Program-made: the position numbers and the translations under genes
The notes under the pieces: generated by a model
Seen by the model: only the letters and a program-made list of their open reading frames with translations
Database searches by the model: none
Told to the model about the DNA's origin: nothing
Shown: one piece after another, positions 21,509-32,684 of the stretch
How positions within the stretch are numbered: the first letter of the stretch is position 1
Layout: each line of letters opens with the position of its first letter
Source: Trifolium pratense
Lineage: Eukaryota; Streptophyta; Magnoliopsida; Fabales; Fabaceae
NCBI RefSeq assembly: GCF_020283565.1
Contig: NC_060060.1
Coordinates: forward strand, 48,782,015-48,846,014
DNA: 64,000 nt
Direction: 5' to 3'

Positions 21509-24500
21509 TCAGTTTATTTCCTCTTTGGAACACATGCCAAGTAATGCCCTCAACTTCATAAAAGAATCAGCTTTCAAAGGTTTTGTTAGTATGTCTGCAA
21601 TTTGCTCATCACTTTTGCAGTAGCTAAGCTCCACAACTCCTTCTTTAGTGAGATCGCGAAGAAAATGAAACCTCACGTCAATGTGTTTGCTTCTTCCGTG
21701 TAGAACTGCATTTTATGACAACTTAATTGTTGAATTATTATCACAAAACAACATAGTTGGACCTTGCTGTGCATACTTCACCTCTTCCAAAATTCTTCTA
21801 AGCCAAATACCTTGACAAGCACATGATGCGGCAGCTATAAATTCTGCTTCAGTGGTGGATAAAGTGACAACAGGTTGTTTCTTTGAGGACCATGAGACTG
21901 CAGCTCCACTTAAGAGAAACACATACCCGGATGTACTTTTGCGATCATCCAAATCCCCGGCATAATCACTGTCACTGAAACCAACCAATTCATTTCGTTC
22001 ACTCTTCTTATAGAACAAACCTTAGCTAACAGTACCTTTCAGGTAGCGTAATATTTTTTTTACTGCTTGATGATGGAGTTAAGTTGGTGATTCCATAAAC
22101 CTGCTAATGAGGCTGACAGCATACATTAAATCTGGTCGAGTTAATGTCATATACATAAGACTTCCAACCATCTGCTTATAGTAGGTGCTGTCAATCTTCA
22201 TTCCTTCGACGTCTTGAGTAAGTTTTGTTCCAGGAACTATAGGGATTTGAACTGGATTGCAATCATCCATTTTAAATCTTTCTAATACCTCTTGAGCATA
22301 TTTCTTTTGACAAATAAAGATGCCACGTGCAGATTGAGTCACCTCTATGCCAAGAAAGTACTTCATCTCTCCCAAATCAGTCATCTCAAACTCATTCATC
22401 ATGGATTGTTTAAACTCGCTAAATAAGCGTTCATCATTTCCAGTGAATATCAAATCATCCACATATAAGCACACAATTAAAATATTACCTTTCTCTCCAG
22501 TTTTGATGTAGAGTGTATGCTCATAAGGACATTTGTGAAAACCAGCCTGGGTGAAATACGTGTCTATTCGACTATACCAAGCTCGTGGAGCTTGTTTCAA
22601 TCCATAAAGAGCTCTTTTCAACTTATAAACCATGTGTTTGCTTCCCTTCTTTAAATACCCTGGAGGTTGTTCCACATAAACCTGCTCCACAAGTTCTCCA
22701 TGTAAAAATGCAGACTTGACATCAAGTTGATAAATAGTCCACTTATTTAGAGAAGCTAGTGAGATAACCATTCTTATCGTGTCATGCCTTGCCACTGGTG
22801 CAAATACTTCAGAATAATCAACTCCGTACTTTTGAGTGTACCCTTTTGCTACCAAACGAGCCTTGAACTTGTCAATTTCTCCTTTTTCATTCACCATTGT
22901 TTTGTAAATCCATTTTACTCCCACCGTTTTTTCTCCTTTTGGCAGTTCCACTAATTCCCATGTGTTATTTCTTTCAATTGCTTCAATCTCTGCATCCATA
23001 GCCTTTCTCCATCTTGAACTTTTAATTGCCTCATCAAATGAAATGGGGTCACATCCAGCAAATAAGGCAAAGTGAGCCAATGTGTCTTCATCTGAGAGCT
23101 CTTCACCGCTTGTGTAATCATCCATCCAACTTGGCCTTCTCCTTGGACGTTGCATATTTTGTTGTAAAGTTTCAGCGCCCTTACTTCCATGATCAGATCC
23201 AAATTCATTTAATTCTTCACAATCATTGTCTGCATCCTTTTCTACTTCTACATTTATATTATCCTCAAGTTCAAGAGGCAATGATTTTCCTTTGTCATTG
23301 TTTTCCCAATTCCAGCTACTGATTTCATCAAACACCACATCTTTAGAAATACAAACTTTCTTAGTTAGAGGATTGTAAAGACGGTAAGCCTTAGATTCTT
23401 CACTAACACCAAGCAGTACACATTTCTCTCCCTTATCATCAAGTTTCTTTCTCTTTGGATCAGGAACATGCACATAAGCAACACATCCAAATATTCTGAA
23501 ATGATCAACAGCTGGTCTGTGACCGGACCAAGCTTCTTCCGGTGTCATATTCTTCACAGAAAATGTTGGACATCGATTGAGAACATGAACACTCCAATTA
23601 ACCGCCTCCGGCCAAAACATCTTCGGCACATTTTTATTTGCTAGTAAACTTCTCACCATATTCATAATGGTTCTGTTTTTCCTCTCTGACACACCATTTT
23701 GATGTGGTGTGTATGCCGCAGTCAGCTGCCTCTTGATTCCATTACATTCACACACATTCACAAACTCACTAGATGTGTATTCTCCCCCACGATCTGTTCG
23801 AAGACATTGAATATGCTGTTTTGTCTCCTTCTCAACTCGTGCTTTAAATTTCCTAAACATTTCAATTGCTTCAGATTTTTCTTTTAGAAAGTATACCCAT
23901 GTTTTTCTACTAAAGTCATCAGTAAAAGTTATGAAGTACCTTTTGTCGCTGTTGGAAGTTGGATTCATTGGACCTCATATGTCTGAATGCACTAGTTGAA
24001 GGACATGACTAGCTCTCCAATTACTTTCTCGAGGAAATGATTTTCTATGTTGCTTTGCAATCACACATTCTTCACATACATGAGATGGAGTTTCAATTTG
24101 TGGAAGCCCTTTCACCATTTCTTTTTGTTGCAAAGCTCTGAGTCCATTGAAGTTTAAATGTCCAAACCTGTAGTGCCACAACCATGAAGGATCGGAAACA
24201 GATACTTTGAGACAAGTTTGGTCTTCAAATGTTTCGTTTTTTAGTTGAAACATCCGATTTCCAGACATTTTGACAGCAACAATTAGTCCCTCTTTTGGAT
24301 CATGGATTTGACAAGATCCCTTCTGGATTATAATAGCACAACCTGTTTCTTGCAATTGTCCTAGACTGATCAAATTGCTTTTGAGTTCTGGCACATAATA
24401 TACATCATCCACAGTTTGCATTTTCTTATTCATTTGCACTTTAACACTTCCTTTTCCCATAACACTCATGCTAGAGTCATTGCCAAGCTTGACGTTTTGT

Positions 24501-25486
24501 CGAAAACTTTCATTTAAATCACAAAACAAATTTTTATTACCTGTCATGTGATTGCTGCATCCAGAATCCAGATACCATATCTCCCCATTTTCAGCTTGCT
24601 TATTCTCCATGTAAGCCATCAATAATATTTCTTCCTCGTCTGCTTCAACAAAGTTTGCTGTTCGTTCTGCTTTATAAGGACATTCCCATTGAAAGTGGCC
24701 AGTTTTGTGACAATTATATCATTCAAAGGATGACTTGTCAAAATTTCCTTCTCTTATGCCACGACCACGACCCCTTCCTCTTCCTCTAAAGCTTCCTCGA
24801 CCTCTGCTTCTTCCATAGGAATTTCCAGCATGATTCACTTTGAGAACTTGCTCTTCCTCAATGTGATTTGACATGCGTTGCTCATGCACTAACAGTGAAC
24901 TTTGCAACTCATCTACTGACATAGTATCAATGTCATTAGACTCTTCTATTGAACATACGACATAGTCAAATTTAGAGTTCATAGAGCGTAGAATCTTCTC
25001 TATGATCGTAACATCTTCCATCTTCTCTCCATGAGTTCTCATTCGGTTTGCAATTGTCAGCGTCCTTGCAAAATACTCATTCACAGATTCTCCGGTTTTC
25101 ATGTTCAGAATTTCAAACTCTTTACGAAGAGCTTATAATTGAGCCCGCTTGACTCGAATCGTGCCTTGATACTTCTTCTTTAAGGAGTCCCATATGTCTT
25201 TGGCGGTGTCTTTCTTGAGAATAGTCTCTAGAACAACTCGATCAATTCCTTGATACAAGTAATTCTTCGCCTTTAGATCCTTTAGCTTCATGTCGTTTCT
25301 TGCCTTTAACTGTGCCTCATTCAAGGCTGCTTCATCTTTTACTTCAGGAATTCCTTCTTCAATCAATCCCCAATATTCCTTTGATCTCAAAAAATTCTCC
25401 ATCAACATGCTCCAATGATCATAGTGACCATCAAGCTTTGGAATTGCTGGTTGCACAAATCCATTACTGCTCCCTTCAGATGTCAT
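21509..25486 (-). pseudogene. copia gag-pol, interrupted by about six stop codons
   Basis: From ATG 25486 leftward: a gag start with PKLDGHYDHWSMLMENF, an Arg/Gly-rich stretch before the zinc knuckle (YNCHKTGHFQWEC at about 24660-24720), and protease LDSGCSNHM. Integrase has TDRGGEY and NGVSERKNR, RT has KARLVAKGYTQ and YVDD, and RNase H has DSDYAGD and [10 protein letters not shown]. It ends at the TGA near 21509. The frame is open in long blocks but stops interrupt it near 25133, 24719, 23975, 22079, 22021 and 21713. All appear to be single-codon nonsense changes with the same frame resuming, and I saw no frameshift. It therefore cannot encode its own polyprotein. Confidence 0.9.
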
Positions 25487-25551
25487 TGCTAATGTTCTTT
25501 GAAGACTGCCGCTTCAGTTAACCAGGCCCCTTTCGAAGCTCTGGTACCAGA

Positions 25552-25829
25552 TGTTAATTATTAAGAAAAGCAAAAATAATTTGAAGGAAAATGTTTCTGA
25601 TATTATTGAATGAAAAGGAATTGGCTTTATATAGCCTTACATCAGTTCTGCCACATAGTAATCTAAACTGCAACACTAACTAAACATGCCTACAAATAAC
25701 GAATAATTCAAAAGACTTCGTCTGCCTACACAGCCACTACTCCCAGTTAATAGGGAAAATAAAACAACCTTGCTTCCCAATTAACAGGACTTATTATAAC
25801 ATAATTGAAAAATTAAATAAACATCAACA
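25552..25829 (-). repeat. 5' LTR of the copia element (minus orientation)
   Basis: 278 bp. Followed on the minus strand by the primer-binding site after one base. A GGCTTTATATAGCC palindrome with a TATA-like core lies in both LTRs (about 21263 and 25623). Confidence 0.92.
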
Positions 25830-25973
25830 AATACAACTCGGTGAAAAAAAAAATTTCTACCCCAACAATCTTCACTTTACCCCAACATTTTTCTAAAAAT
25901 ACCCAATATACCCTTATTAAAAATTAATATATTTTAAAAAAATAATTTTTGTCGTATTATACTGTTCCGGTAG

Positions 25974-26290
25974 AATTTTCATCCTCACGAAAAACTGTTC
26001 CGGTAAGTATTTATCCTTACCGGTAAGTTAACTTTACCGGTACACTTTTTAAAAAGTGTTCCGGTATGTTAATATTACTACCGGTACACTTTTTATAACG
26101 TTTCCGGTATGTTTACTTTACCGGTACACTTTTTAAAAAATGTTCCGGTATGTTAATGTTACCGGTACACTTTTTAAAAAGTGTACCGGTATGTTAATTA
26201 TATTTCGTTTATCATTATACATACCGGTACATTTTTTTAAAGTGTTCCGGTAGTAAAAGTGTTCCGGTATGTAATAAGTGTACCGGTATG
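25974..26290. repeat. Left subterminal array of CCGGTA motifs in the MULE
   Basis: I count 15 CCGGTA hexamers in about 315 bases, many within TACCGGTACACTTTTT or its complement AAAAAGTGTTCCGGTATG, so adjacent units form hairpin-like inverted pairs. The array ends about 50 bases before the transposase ATG. Likely roles, by inference, are transposase binding and/or promoter function. Confidence 0.85.
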
Positions 26291-26340
26291 TTAATCTTAA
26301 TTTTTTTAATTTTAATTTGTTTTTTTATTTTTAAACAGAT

Positions 26341-28074
26341 ATGGCTTATCTCGGCGATACAAGTCAAATGTTGGTAGATACTACGGATGTTTTTACAACT
26401 CATCAAAAATTTGCTACCCCATATGATGTTGTCAAATGGGCTCGAGATGTTGGAGATGCCAATAAAGTCGGTATTATCATTACTCGGTCGGATAAAAAGA
26501 ACGGAATAAGAGGAAGAAATGACAAGTTGATTTTGGGTTGTGACAAAGGTGGAAAGTATGACTCATCAGAAAGTTCCACGACAACTGCATCGAAAAAGTG
26601 TAACTGTCCATTTAAAATTAGAGCTGCACCTTCAACAGATGGTTCAGGATGGAAAGTTCAGGTTATTCATGGAGTTCACAACCACGGGCTACCTCACCAA
26701 TATCATGGTCATCCTCGCAAGGCATGTTTAACCGCTGATGAAAACAAACGTGTTCAAGATTTGACAAAGCGTAAAGTAGCACCAAGACACATTGTTTTAG
26801 ATTTGAAAGATCAAAATCCAAAGTCTGTTGTTGATGCCACACTTGTATATAGGAAAAGACACATGATGCAAATACAGGAAAGAGGCTCCAGAACAGAGCT
26901 GCAACACTTGCTGCAGTTGTTAGATGATGCAAAATATGTCAGCTGGAATAGAAGAAAAGATGATGGCTCCGATGTTTTGAGTGATATTTTTTGGGCGCAT
27001 CCAGATTCAATCAAGTTGTTGAACTTGTTTCCCATTGTTTTGGTTATGGACTGCACATACAAAACTAATAAATATAGACAACCACTGCTTGAAATTACTG
27101 GCATAACGTCAACTAACATGACATTTGCTGTTGGATTTGCTTACATGGAATCTGAGAAGACGGACAATTATCATTGGGCGTTAGGTAAGTTGAAGCAATT
27201 GATTACTAAGCAAGATATATTTCCTAGAGTAATTTTGACTGATAGGGAGTTTGCTTTGATGAATACAATTAAAGATATATTTCCACATACTACTAATATG
27301 CTTTGTACGTGGCACATAATCAAAAATGTGAATGCGAGATGCACCGTGCAAATACCTAAGGATATGCGACAGAAGGTGAAAAATTTATGGAGAGATGTTG
27401 TTGAAAGTCCGGATGAGGTGGAGTATCAGCAGCGGTTGAATGCGTTTCAGCAAGCATGTGTTAATTCAAGCAATTTTGTCGAATATGTCAATAACACCTG
27501 GTTGGCCCCTCACAAAGAACAATTTGTTGAAGCATGGACCAATCGAGTGATGCATTTAGGAAACACAACGACTAATAGGTATAATTTTTTTATTTTAAAA
27601 TTGAAATTATATATATTTTTTGGCGTTTAATTGACTATTGTTTGCAATTTGATATTTAGAGTTGAGTCTGCACATTGGAGACTGAAGCAAATGTTGGAAC
27701 ACAGCAAAGGAGACTTATGCAAGTGTTTGGAAGGCATGAATGACAACATAAGACTAGAAGTTGACAAAATTAAGAAGTCTTTTCAAAAGAGTTTTTACTA
27801 TGCAGAAAAGACACATGGCAGTCCATTTTTTCAATATTTGAGAAACTTTGTCTCCAGGGCCGCTATGACACTAATTTCTGATGAGATGAAGAGAATTGAC
27901 ATTGTTGGAACAAATAAAAACTTGTGTGGTTGCAAAATTAGGTCAACATGTGAGTTGCGTTGTGCTTGTGAATTGAGTGGATATACAACCAGCGATGTAC
28001 CGATACCGTTAGATTCAGTTCACGGTCACTGGAAGAAATTAACTATGGAAGAACCATTGGAGGATGACACATAG
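26341..28074 (+). CDS. FAR1/MULE-family transposase (two exons)
   Basis: DDE-type transposase that would excise and integrate the MULE. Exon 1 is 26341-27578 and exon 2 is 27660-28074. The 81-base intron has GT-AG ends and splits an Arg codon, giving 550 residues. Residues about 80-120 hold a FAR1/WRKY-GCM1-like zinc finger (CNCPFKIR to HNH). Catalytic acids are seen at D237 (VMDCTYKTN) and D301 (LTDREFALM), followed by LCTWHIIKNV. The third acid is probably in DEVEYQQRL near residue 362. A degenerate SWIM-like cluster (CGCKIRSTCELRCACEL) is near the C-terminus. An in-frame TAG at 28072-28074 ends the ORF, but the same frame stays open with family-like sequence (EAIWTRFRSLDIVGKRALKS, CPPPEKIKTRGGVK) to about 28303, so the stop is probably premature. 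Confidence 0.87.
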
Positions 28075-28303
28075 GATGGATATGAGTTGGACATGAGTAA
28101 TGCAATGGAGGCAATATGGACTCGATTTCGGTCACTTGATATTGTTGGTAAAAGAGCGTTGAAGAGTAAAGTGTTTGAACTTGCTTATCCAGCCTCAAGT
28201 TCATTGTGTCCACCACCTGAAAAAATAAAAACCAGAGGAGGAGTGAAGAACAAATATAAAGGCAAAGCACCAAAAGGTTATGATGTGTATCGTTCAAGTT
28301 ATC

Positions 28304-29360
28304 GTATAAACAAACCAATGCAATACTGGCCCACGAAAATGTATGGACTGCAGACAAATCACTAAACAGAAGTAGCCATTTGGCATCCACACGTGTATAA
28401 CTCTTATCGGCCAGAATGGTACATCCCACCAACATCAACATCCATGCCCTAGCTGCGCAGTCATGTTTCCCGTAGAAATTGGCATTCCTCATATAACTCT
28501 CATATAGCCACTGCTGTGAAAAATAACCACCCCTCTGCGCTACAGTCTCTCGCAATGCAAATTCATACTCCTCTCGTAACAACTCAACTGCAAGTTCCGC
28601 AACTTGTTCCTGAGAAACTGATACAGGAGTATAAAACTGACCCCTAACAGGTAGATGCAGAAGACATGCCACATCATCCAAAGTAATAGTCATCTCGCCG
28701 AACGGCATGTGAAATGACGATGTCTCAGGGTGCCACCTCTCAACAAATGCGGATATAAGCTGCGGATCGGTAAGTTTCAAGCTAGTCCGCTCAAGCCAGC
28801 ACAACCCCGAAATATTCAACCACCCTTGAATAACTTCAGGATGGTGATCAGGAATCCTGTCAGCTAACTTTTTTCCTAAAGATGCTATTCGTAGTTCAAT
28901 TTTGTCACCTTCGACACATTCCTACATATATTTTAAAAAATACATTGTGAATAATAAATTAGACCGGATAGTTGGATGCATATCATAAGACATTGAAAAT
29001 GAACTATAATAATATTTTAACACTAAATTTGTATGCAAAATAAGGATTTAACAGTTGTAACGAGAGTATAAACAATACAAATTAAAAAAAAATGATCAAT
29101 ATAACTTAACAAATAATAAAAAAAAAACAAAGTATTACCTGACCAAACCATACATGACGAGCAACATGATGCTCGTATCGAGTCAAAAGACTCGTATCGA
29201 TCGGCCCTCCAGGCCAACCTTGCTGCACAGCCTGCTGCTCAACCTGCTCCTCATGCACTGGCGGCAGCTCATCGTGTTCCAGCTCCTCCTGATGTCGACG
29301 AGACTCTCCACGTGCTCTGTTATGCTTAATTCTACCGTCTGATCCTCTTGTACGCACCAC
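28304..29360 (-). pseudogene. Plant mobile domain (PMD/MAIL1-like) gene, 3'-truncated
   Basis: Exon 1 is 29360-29139, from an ATG opening with MVRTRG, a typical start of PMD proteins. The intron runs 29138 to 28922 with GT-AG ends. Exon 2 runs from 28921. It encodes a PMD with LTDPQLISAFVERWHPETSSF, FGEMTITLDDVACLLHLPV and an Ala-rich helical part ending YDNLND near 28310. Beyond that, the minus-strand reading is merely antisense of the transposase tail, so the domain is cut and the two genes abut tail to tail. PMDs occur both in host proteins (MAIL1, MAIN) and in MULE or gypsy transposons; here it belongs to the transposon cargo. Its start lies about 35-170 bases from the right CCGGTA array. 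Function in transposition is unknown. Confidence 0.82.
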
Positions 29361-29392
29361 TGGAAAAAAAAAACAAAAAAAAAATTATAAAA

Positions 29393-29532
29393 AAGTGTAC
29401 CGGTATGAATATGCATACCGGTACACTTGAAAAAAAGTGTACCGGTATGAATATTCATACCGGTACACTTTTTTTCAAGTGTACCGGTGAAGAAATCAAA
29501 CCGGCACACTTCGAAAAAGTGTACCGGTATGT
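29393..29532. repeat. Right subterminal array of CCGGTA motifs in the MULE
   Basis: About six TACCGGT-type motifs with the same AAAAAGTGTACCGGTATG and CATACCGGTACACTT pairs as the left array. It lies just upstream of the PMD start, mirroring the position of the left array upstream of the transposase. Confidence 0.85.
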
Positions 29533-31099
29533 AAAATTACACTTACTCTCTCAATTTCGGCAAACTCACACCGGAATACTTTTTTTGACTAGGGTAAGTA
29601 ATGATTTTTTTTTTTTCCGTTTTACATTATATATGATGGTATACACTACAAAAAAAGAAGCAAGCGACGACAGCTGGAAAAAAGCATTAGCGTCGGTTTA
29701 AACCGTCGCTAATTGACTTATGCGGCGGTTGGACAAGTGACGCAACAAGCAGCGTCGCTAGGGTATACAGCGGCAGTTCGCGTAAACCGTTGGAATAACC
29801 GCCACAAAGACGATAGCGTCGGTTGTATTGATTTTTGCTGCGATTCCCAACCGTCGCTGTTTGTAATAATTTTTAAAGTTTTTTGAGCTTTTAGCGTCGG
29901 TTTGAACCGCCGCAATTTACATTTTTTTTTAAAAAAAAAAAACTTTTTTTTTTCCTGTTTCCCACAAAAAAAATTACGTGCTTTTTTGTTTCCACAATTT
30001 TTTTTTGGTACATTTTCCACAATTTTTTTTAAATGGTGTATTTGACACTCTTGATTCCCATTAATATCAATATAACAAAATCTAAACACACATTATTTTA
30101 CTAAATATATCATATCAAGTAATTGATTCTCACAATTCATGTAGAAAACGATACTCACAAGTTTACATCAAAGTTGCTTTGAGTTAACACACTAAAGCAA
30201 TATAGAAAATCAACTATACAGATCATCTAATTTCACACTTGAATTACTGTTGGTATACCTTGAGATCCAATTCTATAAAAAAATAGCCCCAATTCCAAAG
30301 CAAGCTTTAACGCTTGCAACCGTGCGTACGTGCACATCGTCGTCATGTAAACCACCTTCACAATTTGGCCTTCAATTAAATAAAGTAGAAACAACCATCA
30401 AGGATAATCATAGAAACTCGACTATAATCATAAAGCTCAAAAATTAAATTACAACTTTTGAAACCTCACCATGATAAACAATAAGGATAGGCAACTTCCA
30501 CTACATTAGCACCATGTGCCTTTGCCTGAACCATGTCAAGAGAATAAGTTCTACATTATATTGGTGAACTCCAAGCCTCCCACCCTTCAAGCAGATAAAG
30601 AAACAGAAATTGGTAAAATGAGTTCAATATGCTCAATGACACGAAGATATTTGAACCTAGTAAATGTTAATTTAAATCTCAGGTTCTTACGTAATAATAC
30701 TAAAATTGAAGAAATGAAAAACAGCCTTTATCGAATGTCGAAATTGAAAACAGATGTCTACTGCATAGTTCAAAACAGATCATTAACATTGCAGTCCATG
30801 GATCAATACTAAGAAAAAACTAGACGACTAAAAGAAAAAACTAACATTGACACAATAAGAAAAATAACCACTAAGAGAACAAACATGAAACTGACTTATA
30901 ACCAAAACAATAAGAAAAATAAAATGTGTAACATTGAGAGCTAGGCTGAGCACGTACTTATAACCATAACATATAAATGAGTAGTATAACAAAAATGAAA
31001 CAGGCCATGGGAAATAAATTTCAAATTTAATGTCAAAATTATATAAGAAAATGAAACAATTTCTAAATGAAATTTATCATGAAGATTTGAATTGTTTAC

Positions 31100-31137
31100 C
31101 TCATTGTTTATCAATTCACTCCTTGGTCTAGGCATTT
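31100..31137 (-). pseudogene. 38-nt micro-exon in the CACTA element
   Basis: On the minus strand, TTTGTTTTGCAG precedes and GTAAAC follows the segment 31137-31100, a well-formed acceptor and donor. The 38 bases could code in one frame for a short piece with MPRPRSELINNE. Parent gene not recognised. Confidence 0.4.
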
Positions 31138-31380
31138 CTGCAAAACAAACAATAAAAACAATAAGCATGAGAATATATTTAAATGTTCTATAGATAGACA
31201 CTAATTGATGATGGTGTTTAAGCAAACTAGCAATGTCAGTTAAAACCCTTCATAAGCAAACTAGCAAATGAATATGCATAAGTAACCTAGCAATAACATA
31301 TTTCATAAGAAATAGCATGTCAGATCAAAAACTTCACAAGACTAATTGAAATTTCAAAACTAATTGCATGACCATAACAC

Positions 31381-31573
31381 GCAACTTCCAGTTGTTCGTC
31401 CAAAGTATTTAGAGAGCAAAATGCCTCTTGATTATCATCCACTTTCATAGTATCAAGTTTATCTTCCTGGTTCTGTGAGCAGCTTTTAGATGGTAAATCA
31501 CATTGTAGAGCAGAAAGTTCAGTCGGAACAGAATTATCAGCAAGGTTAAGCTCCTCCAGGCTGCTGTTATCTG
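31381..31573 (-). pseudogene. Captured exon with leucine-rich-repeat-like sequence in the CACTA element
   Basis: A 193-base open segment on the minus strand, with an acceptor (CTCTTTTAG before 31573) and a possible donor (GTGTTA after 31381). It encodes SSLEELNLADNSVPTELSAL and then an acidic tail with EDKLDTMKVDDNQEAF. LEELNLADN is an LRR-type core. The LRR region of a TONSOKU-like protein is one candidate parent, but I cannot confirm this from memory. No intact gene surrounds it. Confidence 0.5.
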
Positions 31574-32205
31574 CTAAAAGAGAACAATATAACTATAGGA
31601 ATTACAATAGTAGTAATTTTTAAAAACCAACAACCACATATGATTTTTAAGTATACCTGCAAGAGCCTCAATTATGTGAAGAATAACTCATAACTCATAA
31701 CTCGTAAGATATCTGAACTGAAGGAGAGAAAGAAAAACTTGCTTGCGTTAACCACTTATAATGAAGTTCTTATTTTTTAGCTTATTCTAAAGAGTATTGG
31801 CCAGGACAAGAGGACTCACAAGAAAAAAAAAATTAACGAATTCAATTATATATTTACCTTGGAAGTAAGTTCATCTAATGCAATATAAGCATCCGTCTCC
31901 AATTCAGTTGTGCGTGCAACTATAAATGGCTTCTGAAGCTACCTGCATGGCGTAGAACTCAAATGGTGGTTCTACATTGCATAATTTATACCATTCAGAT
32001 ACATGTGTTTAGGGATAATATAGGTGTTTAGGGATAATATGAAAACAATAATTATCACTTAAATATTTGTTTCTATTCATAATTTATACATGTACAGATA
32101 CTTCAAGTATTCATAGTTCAAGCAATTCAGGCCATGCATTCTAATACCTCACAGATTAAAAAAAAATTGCATTCTCATTTTCTCCTAAGAAAAGAAACTA
32201 CATAC

Positions 32206-32364
32206 CTCTTACATCAATCGTCCAATATGTCATGGACTTTTTCTTTGGCTTGTTTGATGGATTGTTGACTGCAAATTGAGATTCATCGTTGTTTTCAGGT
32301 TCATTACTTGGAGGTGATATAGGTTGGTTAGTAGCTGGTGTAGGCCCATCAGTTGATGGAGGAG
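32206..32364 (-). pseudogene. 159-nt exon-like segment in the CACTA element
   Basis: Flanked on the minus strand by CATTACAG and GTATGTAG, good acceptor and donor sites, and open throughout (53 codons). It encodes a Pro/Ser/Asn-rich stretch ending KPKKKSMTYWTIDVR. It might be part of an En/Spm-type accessory protein or of a captured host gene; not identified. Confidence 0.4.
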
Positions 32365-32610
32365 CTGTAATGACTTGGTTGTAATGACTACTCAAATTAT
32401 AGATCCAACTTATCATTAAGTGGACAATTTAATTTCTTCCCACAGAAATATTAGCCTAAACTCAGATGCATTTTTCTCAATTTTGCCCTTGAGTTCCTTA
32501 ACTTCAAAATAAAATCAGTATAGTTCATATCAAATTAGGTAGCTACTCCTATTTGTTATGTTATTCAGGTAGTTATTCACATAGTTATGGTTTCCTTAAC
32601 ATAGTTAACA

Positions 32611-32684
32611 TGCACTAAAGATGCCAATGAAATGTTAAGCAATGATGGAGCATGCCCTGTTTGTGATCAAGTCCTTTCAAAGAG
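32611..32684 (+). pseudogene. Captured exon of HEI10-like RING E3 ligase
   Basis: The segment encodes CTKDANEMLSNDGACPVCDQ followed by VLSK, and a GTAAGG donor begins at 32685. This matches the C-terminal half of the RING finger of HEI10/CCNB1IP1 as I remember it (CTEDA...ILSND.ACP.CDQVLSK). HEI10 is the ubiquitin/SUMO-ligase-type protein that marks meiotic crossovers. The preceding half of the RING and all later exons are absent. It is on the strand opposite to the other exon-like pieces, so at least two donor fragments were captured. Confidence 0.68.

Larger units (their letters stand above)
21191..25829 (-). mobile_element. Ty1/copia LTR retrotransposon, complete ends, degenerate coding
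   Basis: LTRs are at 21191-21478 and 25552-25829, starting TGTT and ending AACA in both orientations. The left LTR has 10 extra bases near its inner end, and I count four substitutions, about 1.4% divergence. On the minus strand the primer-binding site is TGGTACCAGAGC (25538-25549, initiator-Met-like) and the polypurine tract is at 21479-21494. Flanks GATAC (21186-21190) and AATAC (25830-25834) match at four of five positions, a probable decayed target duplication. The element separates the PPR gene from the Mutator-like element, which inserted a few bases beyond its right end. Confidence 0.93.

Noticed and set aside
25974..26290. Regular short repeats suggesting a CRISPR-like array
   Set aside because: Spacers are not uniform, the units are palindromic pairs inside a MULE terminus, and the DNA is plant nuclear.
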